Shown in pieces: positions 34,639 to 49,100 of a stretch of 64,000 nucleotides of DNA. Under the pieces are notes generated by a model. It made no database searches. It saw only the letters and a program-made list of their open reading frames with translations, and was not told where the DNA came from. The DNA lies in assembly GCA_012295275.1 (NCBI GenBank), contig CM022676.1, forward strand, positions 13,642,379 to 13,706,378. The letters are read 5' to 3'. How positions within the stretch are numbered: position 1 is the first letter of the stretch; each line of letters starts with the position of its first letter. A program made the translations under genes and the position numbers. This DNA is from Chrysomallon squamiferum (lineage: Eukaryota > Mollusca > Gastropoda > Neomphalida > Peltospiridae).

Positions 34639-36761
34639 AACCAGTGATGACTAAAGTGTTGATAAACCTGAAGAAAGATAAAATAAAGATAAAATGATAA
34701 ACAAAGAATTATTATACACACGGAAATAGATAAGCACAGACACAGACAAGAAAGGCATACATACATAAAAAAAGACAACATATGTAGATAGACATCATTA
34801 CATACACTGATACAGACACATCTTTACATGTACATATAGATAATACATACACACATACATACACAAGTAATTGAAGACAGTCCGACAGAAAAGTAGATAT
34901 ACAGAATCACAGAAACAAACAGACTGAGCGATACTAGACATAGGTACAGATGGTACATGCAGATACACTGAGAGGAAAGCTGATAAAATTAATAATACAA
35001 TAAAATAACTAATAAAAAGAAAATAGTTACAAGACTACTTACGTGATTATTGCATAAATCATTGAAGAAAATGTGGAATCGCTTCCGCTTATTGGATCTA
35101 AAATAAATTAATAAATAAATAAATAATCCTTTAATTACTACCAAATATCTAGCAGCACACATATACTCATATCTTTCAAGCACGTCTATCTCCAGAAGTG
35201 AAAGTCTTGTCCCAGTCAAGCACTTATATTCGTTCTTAATGACCTTCAAAAATTCAAATGCTGACAACAGTAAAAACCTGTTTCTCAAAGTTTTTTTGCG
35301 GTCCTAGACTATTGATTTAATTGAAATTAGCCTCCGAAAACTCAAAGCAGAGAATAGTAAGTTGTTCTTTAAGCGGAATAAAATTAACTTGCTATAGGTC
35401 ATCTGTCTATGTAAGGCGAAGGGCTTCTTTACATAATATATAATTGTATACAGTCCTCAAAGAACTGCCACAGTGAACCATTGACTCTTACTCATTAGTG
35501 TTTCTTTGTATTTACAAAGAAGTGTATTGTGGGAAACATGTTATTTGCAATTTAAATGTGATTTAAGAGAATTGTGCGAATTATGCTTCTAAATATGAAT
35601 ACATACATACATTCATATATAGATAGATAGCTAGATATATAGATATATACTTATATATACAGACCTGCACATGTATGTTAATTAGAAGAAACTGCTGTAA
35701 ATGTTTGAATTCTCTGAAAGTTAACCTATTTTATTGATACTTTTCAGTTTTGAATTATCAAGGTGTATCTGTGTCTGTACATACATACACACAGTCGAAA
35801 CTCGTCTAACAGTCAGCTATTCAAAATCCCACCACAAATTCACACAAAAGCATTTCCTTCTTTAAATGAGCTGTTCTGTGCAGTCACTGGTTTATAACCG
35901 CCAGCAGCCAATGTTTTTCACTGAAAATAATCAACTGAACCTACTATAATGGTCACCGTTTTTATATATTTTAATAGCTTTCCAATGGGGCTAAAAGCAG
36001 CCAGAGCCTAATGCTTGCAAAATATTTAACATGGTTTTCACTGTTGAGTGTTTAAAACATCCTGTTTTACATACAGGTTATGAATTCACAGAAAAACTCA
36101 TGATCAAAGAAACAACAACACTCCGTTTATGAGCAAATCTTTATCTTTTTCTCCATGCAATTCATAAAGTTTTTGTCTGCTTGTAAGCCAAATTAATAGA
36201 GGCTATAAAACACTGATTCTGCACTGACTGGCTGAACTGTAACTGTCTACCACTAACCAGTTAAAGTGAAAGCATATAACATTGGCTGGGACTTTTACTG
36301 AGACTAGGATGTCAACAATGACCACTATGTTGGTATCATCCATGTCAGGGTTAGGGCTAACAATGTGATTGTGTTACTTTCTGCTGGATGGTGTTGTTGC
36401 TGTTGTCGATTCTAATATAAACTTGCATTTATCTCACTCTGTGTCAGTGTGTGTGTATGTGTGTGTGTGTGTGTGAAAGACAGGCATTAAGCTGTACCTT
36501 TATCTATGTTAATAAGCATATTACTCAATGTGGAACTAAAACAGTAAACATAGTATAAACTTCTTTTAAAAGCTTTTTTTTATATCAGAATTAGAAGATA
36601 GAAATAAAGCTATTCCTTGATTAGTTAAGCAGAATCGACAAACAATCACTGGCATCTAGAAATTATCTGAAATAATGAAGAATGTAGCTAAGTGTACTGA
36701 GCTGAAGCAAATAAAAAGTTTGGAATAAAAAACAAATTAAATTTGAAACTGCTTAATTTGT
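34639..36761. other. Intergenic stretch between genes B and D
   Basis: AT-rich with CA/TG and GATA-like short repeats (34.74-34.88, 35.6 kb). No exon, domain or RNA gene recognised on either strand. Confidence 0.4.
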
Positions 36762-37309
36762 TTATAATTTGATTTTGACATCAATAGTAATAATATGTTT
36801 TGTTTTCTGATGATCAGCATTATTGTAATTCTGTCTGGTAGGATGTTGGCTCTCTGCTGTATTGTTGCTCACATCAGTTTTATTCAGTGAATCAGTGACT
36901 GACTGTTGACAAACTTCAGATTTTGTGAGTTCTTTACAGACATCTTTACTGACTGGTTGATTTGAAGGTTTTACATTTGTCTGATTATATGAGTAATCTT
37001 CAGAACTTTCATTATCTTCATCACTTCCATGGTTACCAGACATATTGTACGAAGATTCATTAGCAATCCTATCTTTGACAGACTGTGAAGTTTCTACATC
37101 TTCAGTGTCATATTTTTTGTCAATGTTCTCTTGAATGTTACAATTTTCTTCTGCTTTGATATCAACAGAAACCTCAGTTTGAGACTTTTCAGTGTTCATG
37201 TTACTGCTCAGTTCAATATTTGTAGTTTTATCATTTTTCTTTGTGTTTTGGTTTCTTAGTGATATCAGACAGCATGTTATGATTATACAAAGACCTGTGA
37301 CACTGATAA
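36762..37309 (-). CDS. Gene D last exon: transmembrane segment and cytoplasmic tail
   Basis: Phase 1 entry after tcctcattacag, ending at TAA 36762-36764. It starts VISVTGLCIIITCCLISL, a short helix, then about 160 residues rich in Asn, Ser, Asp and Glu. Tyrosines occur in SSYNMSG, DYSYNQ and QNYNNAD, giving several YxN contexts. No ITIM, no recognised domain, probably disordered. Confidence 0.75.
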
Positions 37310-40300
37310 CTGTAATGAGGATAATACAAACTAACTTACAGTTTTAATAATTACTAAATTATATTTAATGTTTAATTAATCTACAAACACACAGACACAC
37401 AAGATAATTCTACATTAAATGACTTGTAAATAGGAACATAAATAATGAAAACAAGAGTAGCAATCACAATAAAAAATACATTTTAATCAAACTGATTAAT
37501 TCAAGAATATCTTTGTTGTTCATGTTTCTATCATTTTTAAAATGATGTTTTTTTCAGTTTAAATTATAAATTATTTCTTTAACCTCAGTTATTATTTTGT
37601 CAGTGTAGATTGCTCAGGTGCATAGAAGATTATTCTGTATATCTTAGTTGTTTTTCATTTTTGTTTATAACTTAAAGCTAAGAGAGAGAAACATGGAAAA
37701 AGAAAAAAGAACAAAAAAAAAAAAAGAAAGATAGCTATAAGCAGTATCCATCAAATGTGTAATATTTTATTATTAACAATTATTATACTTCGGTGTTCTG
37801 TAATTATGTTGATATGAGAGAGAAAGGCATTGTCACTATTATATCATCACTCTTCCTTATCAGAGAAAAGGGATCTTTAACAAATTCTTTTTGATATAAT
37901 TAGCCTAAAGCTGTGTTTTCCAAGACAAAATTAAGAATAATAACTTGTAGTAGATCAGTATGAATTAACATGAATTAAACCTACCTTGGATATCAAGAGT
38001 GATGTTAGATGACACATTATATTCACCATTAGTAGCTAAACACACCAAACTTTTCCCATTATCTTCTGTATTAAATGTTTTATTTAATTGGCTTCTTGTT
38101 ACAACTCCTGAGCAAGTAACTGTCTCATGGGAGCTGGTAATGCCTTCTGTTATCTTTGTACCATCTAAAGTCCATGTGATTACAGCTTCTGGACGGCAAA
38201 GGTTAGTTGAACAGGTCAGTTGTGTAAGAATTCCTGGCTTTACTGGGGTTGATTCACTTGTTATAGAAGTGTTCTCCAAAGGAACTTTAAAATGAAAATA
38301 AAACAACAAATATTGAAACCTTATAATTTAATAAGCACTCATTTTTATTTTTAAATCCTAATTGAAAGAAATTACAGATTTTAAGAAGTTTTTATTTATT
38401 TATTTATTTATTTTATTTATTAGTAATAGGGTTGTAGGACGAAACAGCAATTACTGAAGTGACACATAGGAAATTTTTTTATTTTCAGTCTGTGAGTTTC
38501 ACAAAATATTTAGGCAAACTTTAATAGTGTAATGCTTCATTTACTTTAAACAATTTTTTTACCATTGGATGTATAATTATGTTGATATTACTGTACCATT
38601 AACAAACAAAATTTTAAATATTCAGAGTTATACAAAACCGAAGATAAATCTTTAAAGTGCAGTGTTCTTGAAAGGCTGGTCAAAGAATAACATGAATGTA
38701 TTAAAATATTGGTCAAATTTTCTTATCGCTGAGAAAAAACCATCTTTACCATGAAAGAATAAAACAAAATAATAATAAAAAAAATTTAAGAGTTCTGATA
38801 TATTTTATGAAACATTCTCCAAGGAATAATTGTATGCTTATTCTGTATTTTTACTCTGTAAAAATATTTCTTAAAAGTGGGATATTCATTAAACAAAAAT
38901 ATGTTTGATCATTAATCCGGAGATATGCAGAAAAGCATGATGCAGGTCAACATTTTGGAAATTTTATAAATCTGATTTAAGTACGTGCTTTACTGTTATC
39001 ACTTTAGGCATTCAAAATTAAATAAATTTATGAAATTTCGTATACCTTTTTGGGTAGATTAGAAGGACTAAACCAAGAAAAATTATATTTACTATTTATT
39101 ATATATTATTATAATTCGGGAATTTAAGACTGGCCAATGTGCATATTTCAAAATCAAACAAAATGGATCTGTTCTGACTGTTCATTCTTTTCTGATACAT
39201 CTTTTGAAAATATTTCATTTTTAGAATATTTTAGTCATGGTAGAATGGAGATAAATCTACTCTATTTTATTTTTGTGAAAGACAGTTGCAGACTGGACAA
39301 TGCTAAATATTAACATTTAATTTCATTTGGTTTGAAATGCCATTTAGTGTGTTCAATCCACAATCACGAACAAAAAAAATTAAATCTTATTAAGTTTATT
39401 TCCTAAATCAAACTCAGGATCTGTAGAGTGACAAATGTAAATAAAAGATTTTTACCATGGACTTCTATCACTGCAGCATTGCTTTGAGTTCCTCCAAATG
39501 GTGGCTCACATTTCCACTCAGTTCCATTGTAACAGAAGTCGATGTTGTTTATAGTCAAATTGAAAATAGTTCCTCCAGAACATGAATACTGGTATTTAGG
39601 TGGAGGAGTTCCTGCACAGCTGGTACCTGAACCTTGTGTTATAGAGAAACTCAACCATGGTGTTATCCATTGTATTCCGGTTACACTACTTCCCGTGTTA
39701 CAAGTAAGAGTGATTGATGATCCAGTTACAACAGAGTCTTTAGATTTTGTGATGGTGTACTGACCTAAAATAAACATTACACATACATACATATACATAT
39801 ATATTATATATCCACACACACACATATACAATACACACATATATATATGATCATGAAAAAGAATTAGTGACAAATGTTCTTCAAATTACTTCAATCTGTG
39901 GAAACTGCAAAGAATTTTGGAAGACAAATAAAAACATGAATCTTTTGTTAAATATTCAGTTTGAGTGGACAACAATTATTCAGAAAATAATATACTTTAT
40001 TAACTATATTTGCAATAAAGATATCAGTTTTTGCTGTATCTTTAGAAATCATTATTTGCCCTCATGTAACAAGGTATTCTGTTTATGGACAAGTCCAGTT
40101 TCACTTTCACAGCAGTTATGGCCATTCAGGTCTATTATCTTGTTGGAGAACATATTAGTGACATTTGTATTGTAATGTGATGTGCATTTGATAGTGGAAG
40201 TGTCATAGTTTAGGGTGGGTTCACGTTAACTGGATGAACATCTCTTTTGACCTTTGTTATGACCTTGAAATTGACCGTGTGGATCATGTGACTGTGAGAT

Positions 40301-43300
40301 GTCCTTCTTGAAATTTAATCTCCCACATGTTAACTAAAACATAAAAGTTTCACAGGTGTAATATATTTTGTTTAGCAGCAATATACATTTAAAAATTGCA
40401 TGCCCATGAAAATAACACCTTTTCTGCCATTAACATCTGATTAGCTACAATCTGAATGTCCAATTCGTGATGCTAGGAATCACCATCTATCTCTCTTGAT
40501 CACTGAGTATCACATTGTAGGCCTACATGTATGATCATATAATATCAAACTACTTTCCTCACTGCCTTCTCACCTACTCAGCAGTCACAGAATCACTGAG
40601 TCACCCACTTCCACCATAGTCTTGCAATTCTAGCATTATCCTTTTTACTCTGAGTACATCCACTGAGAAGATGCAATAGAAGGTGTATCAGTGACACAGA
40701 AGATGTCCCCTTCACTAGTCCAACAAGTGTGTTCTTCATTTGGCCAGTGAAACAACTTAGAAGGTCCGCGAAGGTGCATGAAATGAATGAAGAATTATCC
40801 ATGCTCTTCTGAAATGTCCTCAGCTAGCCCAAGCCATGCCTCATTGTCATACAGACAACAAACACAGTTTTGCTTCTTGGCTCCTCTGGTAACTGTCATA
40901 TTCTCAAAATCCTGGACAGTAGTAGTTGTTCTAATAATAAAAGTAGTAACAGTAGTAATGGTAGAAGTACTGGTGGTGGTAGAAGTAATACCAGTGGTGG
41001 CGGTGGTGGTAGTAGTAGTAGTAGTAGTAGGAGTAGTAGTAGTGGAAGAGTCTAGTGGGAGTGATAATAGTAATAGCTGTACTAGTATCAAACGTTGTAG
41101 CATCAATGATAATAGTGTCAGTAGAAGATGTAGTATTAGTAGAAATAGTTAGAAACAAAAGGTAGTGGGAATAGACAGAGTAGTAGAAGAATTAGTAGTA
41201 GAAACTTCTAATTGGCATGTGCTCAATGGGGATTTCACCAAGGGATTTTCAAGGAGTTCCTGACATGCCTGAAGCCACATTTCCTGTTAACCCTTTGGGC
41301 CTGATTGTGTAGAACATCTCATGGCATTTGGCATCTTTTCGTAGTCTTCAGGCATTCCTTCAGACATGTCAGTTGGATTTTGACTCCAAAGATGAGTTTT
41401 TAGTCTCAGTGAAGTGTATGCATGTAGAAAATGTACATTGTAATGCATTTTTTTCAATCATCCGTTCAGGTATGCACATGGAATCCTTGTCATATTGTCT
41501 TTTCAACAATACCAACTGTATGAAGATTGGCCCAGTAGTTCCTGAGATATGAGGGTTCAAAGGTTGGTGGTCATGCCCATTTTGGCCAAACATCACTGGT
41601 CTGACTGGCCTAAAATTTCGGATTTGGTGCTATGGGATCCCAATCAACAAGTATAACAAGTATAAAAATCTGAGACAGTCAGGTTTAACCCATTGGGTGA
41701 TTTGGCTGTGTATAAAAAACATATCAGGTATTGGGTGTCAAATCAAAGGCAAATACTGCAAAATGATGATTACTTTATACAAAAAATTCAAATACAGTGT
41801 AAAAGAGCTGTGCAGAAATAAAGGTATCACAGTCATGTAGAATTTATTGTAAAATTTATTTTAAAACTTGTTCAGGATGGAACTGAAATGATGATCTTTC
41901 CTCTGAATAAATAAGTGTGTCAAATATGCATGACCAATGTGAGCACAACACATGACTATATTATCCTTCCTGCACTGGCTGTATGAGAACTGCCAATCTT
42001 GACAGAAGTTTCTTCAGGACTGCACCATTCCAAACATCTTGCCAAATTGTAAAAATGGGTTGGTTGATAGAAGATAGCCAAGTATATTTCTGTTGGATAT
42101 TATACAGAGTTATTCTGCAGTACCTACTTACACTTGAAAACTGAGTAACAAACTAAGATCACTTATTTTAATAACTAAAAGCTTAGGTAGAAATGTAACG
42201 TAAACAGCTGGCTTAATTAGAACAATATCTATGAACATTATTTGCATTTGTATAGTATTGTTCGAATCGTACGATTAAATTATATGTTGCCATTGATGGT
42301 TAATTTATGTGAAATATATATATATATATATATAAAACAATTACCTGCATTCAATTCTTGTTTGCATTATTATTCTGTAGTAAATATAAACTAGTCATTT
42401 ATTAGTTTAAGCTATTTTAGATCATTAACACCTTGTCACTTGATGCTATTATAGTCTGCTAACCCTTAGTAAGGAAGATATTAACAGGGTTTGTAAATCT
42501 CGACCTGTCAAAATTTCAATAACTTTTCCAAAACTTTCCATTGCCAAAAATCCAAATTTCCAAAACCATTTCCAAGCAAACTCAATCAAAACAAAGTGTT
42601 TTTTGTTTTTGTTTTTTTTTTCTTCTGTTTTTAGGTTTTTAAAACTGACCCTAAGGGGCTGTTGAAACATTACACAAAGCTGTTTTTGTCAAAATTAAAC
42701 ACCCACCCACTCCCTTGTAATGCTAGACTAAATGATATATACGGTAACACTCGAAGATATCCCCTCCAACACACAGCCAAAGCAATGTGGCAATGTTTAT
42801 TTATATCTATTTTTTTTGTGTACTACTACAATGCTGTCATTAATGTGACGTACTGCTGTAGGATGGAATAATTGTGTTGGGTTTACATTTACTAGTAAAT
42901 ACATACATTAAATATATATATATATATTACAAGTTCCTTAAGAATATAGCTATTACAAACAATGCATCTGGGAAAAACTGCTAAAAAAAAACAAAACAAA
43001 ACAAACAAATAAGAAAAAAAAACAAAAAAAAACAGATACACATTTGACCACTGGAATGTCAATACTTATAAAACATTGCTTCTTATAATATGATGGATCC
43101 TCTAAAATGTCTAAAAAGTAAAAATAAAAAAAGTAAAAGCAGTGCAGATAGTCTGAGTTAATCTTTCAGCATCCAGCTGATATGGAATTACTACCAAAAT
43201 CAAACCACTGTTGTGGTTAGATTATAATGGCACCTCATTACATTGGCTAAAATGGGGATTTGGGTCAGAAATAATTATTGGTGAAACAAATGAATTTTTC

Positions 43301-46147
43301 ATATTTTTTATTTATGGCAAGGACATAATTTTCCATAACTTTTCTATAGCCAAAGTAAAAAAATCTGATTTTCTAAAATGTTTTAGGTCCTGAAAAGCAC
43401 TGTGACGAATTTCCCAAACTTTCCAAGACTTTAGAGCATAACCTTTTGGTCTGCTGACCATTCTGTATTATAACTTTTAAAATGAAGGCCATTCAGCGCA
43501 ATACTCATATTGGACAATCTACAGCAAATATGAAAATCACTGACATTTAATGTGTCAAACACTGGATGATGCTGTTAATTTTCACAGAAAATAAAGTTAC
43601 AGACAAGATAATGTCCTGAGATATACCCATCTGCTGTGTGTGAATAATGGAAAAAATTGACCCCATCCAGACATTAAAACATTTATCTTTTAAAAACTGA
43701 GAAATGAAAACAGGAAATCGATCTTTTAGGTTGTTTAAAATATCATACTTCCATGTGGTAATGTAATCTTTATCCAAATAATAATAAAAAACAACAACAT
43801 GGATGACAGCTTCACTACGAAATGTTTCAAATCTAACAAAATGATCAGCCAGCCCATGTCTAGATCTGAACCCAAATTCAATCACTGAATGTGATAAGCA
43901 ATTTGTGGAATTCAAGATACCAGACAAGTCTATGATTGATAATTTATTCCATGGTTTTACAAATGACAAAGATATATTTATAGGGCAATAACTAGTTTGA
44001 ATTTGTTGGATCTGTAACAGGCTTGGGAATAGGAATAATAATTGCTTTCCACCAATCAGAAGAAAAGTCTCCAGAAATTCAGATGTTATATTAAAAATAT
44101 TCGAAAGAACTATCAAAGATTATTCAGATAAATGTTCTAATAACTTATAATGAATTTTATTTGGTCCTTCTGAAGTAACAGGGTTCTGTGAAGAGCATCC
44201 TGCATTTCCCCCACAGAGAAATGTCTGTTATAAACTTCAGCACCCAGATGTAACAGCATATGTAGTGAAAGCTAAATATAAATTATGAGAATGCTGTCTG
44301 CAGCTATGTCATGATGAGACATGACATCTGTATCACTGCATTCTTTACCACTGAAAATCACCTCTTTCACTCATGTATCTTTGCACATATCATTAGACTA
44401 TTGTTTACTGAAATGGTTTGGCCCTCCCGAAGTCTTAGGAATACTGTCATATGCAATGACCTTTGAAATCGAAATGAACAAAGAAATAGGATCATCAGTA
44501 ATTGTAATGGCAAATTGTTGCAGACAAGTTTTGTATAGATGCTGAAACTGAACCTAACTTCCTTCTCCATAATAATGGGAAAATGGTCATATAACAAGGG
44601 TCTGAACCCACTTTCCAGGAAAAATCAAACAGAAGTGAAGGATTACAAAGGATTAACTCTACAGAAGTGAAAGAACAACCTAAAGAATGAAAATATGTAT
44701 AATGATCATGAAATAAAAGCAAAATCATTTTTGAGAATTAAGTCTTCCAACTGTTCCTTTAATATTTAAAGAGTGGTGATGAATAAAATCTCCCATAATA
44801 ACAATGAAGGAATATGTAACTTGTCAAGAAGATCTTGAAGAACCCTAGGAGTAAAATTAAAATGTTTGCGAGGTGGCAAGTAAACCTAGGAAGGTGTAAT
44901 GGTTTGTATAAGCTGTAATCTTTACAGCCATGGCTTGTAAACTGGTAGTTAATGTTACTGAACTGAGGAACAGTTTCATTAACAAGAATGGAAACATACC
45001 CAGATATCTATATTTTAGTATCTTAAAATTTATGATAGAAGTTAAATCCTCTCATGGTAATATAATCTTTGTCTTTCAAGTATGTTTCTTGAAGACACAC
45101 TGCTGAAGGATTATATTTTTCAATTAAAAGATTTAATTCATCAAAACTGGGCCTCAGCCCAAGACAGTTCGACTGAATGACAGAACTAGTCATTATGAGG
45201 AAGTGCAACATTAGTTTTTCCTTTGATGTTGATCCAGAACAGCATCGAAATTAAACGTCCATCTCATCAGTCACATCAAAAAACAAGACAACAAAGGAAT
45301 GCCCAAGTCAGTAACTGGAGTAACTTTCATCTTGATCTATTTTTTTTTTTTTTTTTTTTTGGAGGGGGGTGATTTGACCCACTAGATACTGAGCTTTAAA
45401 ATAAAAATAAAAAAGGTAAAAAAATATTTAAAAAAAAAAAAAAAAAATAAAAGTTTATGATTAATTTTTTTTTATAAACTTAACTTTGTAAAATGATACA
45501 GCTTTATTACATTTCAATAAAAAAAAAAAAAAAAAATTAAAAGTTTAATTAAAAAAAGTTAGAAAATAATAAAAATATTGTTACATGTATTTTTTATTAC
45601 AGCTTTAATACATATAGGAGAATATTAGTGACATATTTTGGAGACTTCTCTTCAACTGAAGATAAAGTATTCAATATTAATAATAATTAAAAACCCTTAT
45701 AATGGCTTATTATATCTAATATCACAATATCTAACTGAAATGTTTTAAATTTGTCTGCTTTTCACAATGCTATTTTTTTTCTACATATGAATATAACTGA
45801 GTAGTTTTAGAAAGGATCTTAGGAGTAATCTTGTCTTTGTCATGCATCTTCACCACAAAACAGGGACATTCAACTGCTGCACAAGGCCAGAAATGCAGAA
45901 AAAAAGAAAGAAAAACAAATTAAAAAGGCACAACTAGTATAAATGTTGCATTGTTTATTTGGTCAGTGAGGTTCGGTGTCAGTGCAAAACACAACAGTAA
46001 AGGCACAGAACACCTGTGCCATTTTGGTTTAATGGATTCATTAATTTTCTTTTTCATGGTCTGATACCAGCTATTTCATACTGGGGTCATTTCAGTATTG
46101 TTTTGTTTTCGGGTAAATTGATTCCAACATAATTGTTCCTAATTCTG

Positions 46148-46187
<40 letters not shown>

Positions 46188-49100
46188 ACAGCATTTATAT
46201 TTTACAATAATGCAATCAAAGCAATCTGACATCATAAGAAGATTATATATATTTATATTAAATTGCAAAAACAAAACAATAATATTAAGTAAAAACACAC
46301 AAAAAATAAATAAATAAAAAACCCAGAATATTTTCACAACCCTACAACATAATTTGTATAATAGAAATTAAGAAAGTGTAGAGATATTAATAAAGTAAAG
46401 TTTATTGCAACTAACTGAACCCACTCACTGATGGTCAGTGATGGTGTACTTTCTACAGCTGTCACATTCCCAGTGTGATTGTTGCACCCAGTATGTTTGT
46501 TCATGTTCATCACATGCTGAAATCTAGTGTGTCATGCTTCAAGTTGTTCTTTGGGTTGACTCTGTATTCAAGGGCCAGAGATTCCAGATTTCCACTGCAT
46601 ACAGTGATGGTGTCATGCTCACACACAGTTCTTGGCAAACACCAAAGGAAATGATTTTCCAAAAATCTCAGTGTGGCTTGTGGAGAGTTAATGGAAGTGC
46701 TTTGGTGCTGTCTGCTACTCTTGATTATATATTAAAAAATTTCTAGATTAACTGCTATATTTTATCAATAATATTCCCATGACAATTCATGTGAGTAATC
46801 AATCTCAAATCGAAAATTTGTCCTCTCTAACTAACATTCAAATAGCAATAACATGTTTGACATGACATACTTATTATGTATGCCATGCACGCAATGAAAT
46901 TTTCAAAACAGGCAGTTTTCCTTATACTAAATAAACAATTGATTGTTTTGAAACTACCAAGGGAAGCAATATATTGACTATTCCAGTGCTTACACTAGCT
47001 TAAAGTTAGAGAGATCTGCCAAGACTAGACTTCATTATTCCTACATGAGAAATCATAGCAAATGTATTATGCTTCAACTTCAGTGAAAAAAAACCATGTT
47101 CCATTTTAGCTCTCTGGGTCTAGTCACAATGCCTGTGATGTAGTACTAGTAGTCTGTGCTACTGAACATTCATATTCTGTGAGTGATGCTAAAATATTAG
47201 CCCTTAAATATAGAGACTGCTAGGGCTATTTCAATAATTTTAGAAGATGTGTTTCCAAACTGGAATAAGTAGTCTGTCCATATTTAAGTTCCAAGCAGAC
47301 TATAAGAAAGATACCTATGAGCAAAGTACCAATAGCTGACTGCATTGACAACTGCAGATATTCATCTTGGTGCAGATAATTGGTTACAGCATTTGAACAA
47401 ACAAATAAGGTTTCTCCTATTAAAAAAGAACTGTTTCACTAGTATTGTATGCAATTGCTATGATAACCTATTTCAGACAAAGTGGACTGCATTCCTATAC
47501 TATGGACTGCATTCCTATACTATGGCGACGGTTTACTAGTTACATTCTGTTTCTCTCTTATATCAACATTGTTACAGAACATTCAAGTCTAATAATTTTT
47601 AATAATAAAATATTACACATTTGGTGAACACTGTATATTGCGATCTCTCTCTCTCTCTCTTTCTCTCTATCTCTCTCTCTCTCTATCTCGCTCTCTCTCT
47701 CTCTCGTACTTTTAAAATAACAAACTGAACATACAGAAAGGAGAACATTTTAATAACTTTAAAAATGATTTATATACAAATCATTAACAAATGTAACTAT
47801 TTTAAACATAAAAGATTCACTTAAAAGAATAAAAGAAAAAAGTAAAAGCGTTATTGTCAGTGTTGAAATTCGAAACATTCCGTATGTGCATAATTAAGAC
47901 GTTTACATGGAGCATGGATATTAAAGCATTTCACACATAGTTTCTATAATGTTATGAAATGTACTCGCGCCCAGAATTAATCTCGAACAATAACTGATTT
48001 TTTTTTTTTGTATGTTACAAATCGTTTTACAAAAAACAAAATCGTATAACAACAAGAAAAAAAACAAAATAAAAAATTATGTTTTTATCTTTATCTTACC
48101 GTTAGCTCTGGTTGATAACCGTCTCCAATTTTTTAGCAGAAATAATAATAATAAATAAATAGATAACTAACTAAATAAATAAAACCTTTGAAATTCATGT
48201 ATTGCAGCATTGTATTATTTTAAAGATTGGTCTCATAATACAGATGAGTTTATTGTATCCGTTTTAACGCGAATAGTGAAAACCTGGCAGCTTAGTAAGG
48301 CACGCCATGCTGTACGAGTGCGTGAAAGAATATAAAATACAAGTTAGGCACACGTCAAAATTCAGAGTCTTTTTAATGACATGTTCAAAAGAAAATTTAA
48401 CTTTGAACAGACTAAATTCAAACAGAGAAAAATTTCAATTAAAATAAATAAAGTAGAAATAACACCACAATTGAAATTTGAAACTGTTTAAATATGGAAC
48501 AAAAAAAAGTACATTAAAGCACTTAACACTTAACAATGAATTTCAATAATTTTATAAATATTAAAACACTTTAATAACTGTAAGAATACTAACAACCAAC
48601 GCCAACACTTTTCTTATAAAAATATCTTCTTTTCTGAAATGCTTTCAAATGTACTGGAAATATACCAGCATTCTAACTGATGACTTACCTCTGATTTGTA
48701 ATTCTAACACTGTTTACTTACAAATGATAAAAAGTAACTGTCAAAATGTTATAAGATCAGTCTTTCACACTAAATAAAATATTGTATTTAGTTACAAATT
48801 AAATTCTAGAAATATACATATGTAATATATTTCATTTAGAAAAACTTAAAAACAAAAGAATCATTTTAATACATATATAAATATACAAAGTAAGTTATAA
48901 TAATAATAATAATAATAATATTGAGGATAAAATCCAAGGAAACAAACAAGAATATAATTTAGATCGTTGTCAATATTTTATACATCTCATATCTCCGTGT
49001 TTATCTATCTCTGAGGAGTCTGTAGATCTACAGCAGTGGTGGCCAAACTACGGCCCGCGGGCCGCATCCGGCCCCCAGTCCTGTTTCATCCGGCCCGCCA

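Noticed and set aside
40787-41158. Overlapping open frames rich in Ser, Val or Thr on both strands
   Set aside because: Low-complexity trinucleotide DNA is open in many frames; no conserved motif or splice context.
42450-43440. Possible MITE with ttccaaaactttcc-type ends
   Set aside because: The end motifs are similar but no clean inverted repeat with target duplication could be drawn by eye.
46534-46746. Open frame of 70 residues within the gene D intron
   Set aside because: No family motif or splice sites recognised and no poly-A or LINE block in frame. May be transposon debris but cannot be assigned.
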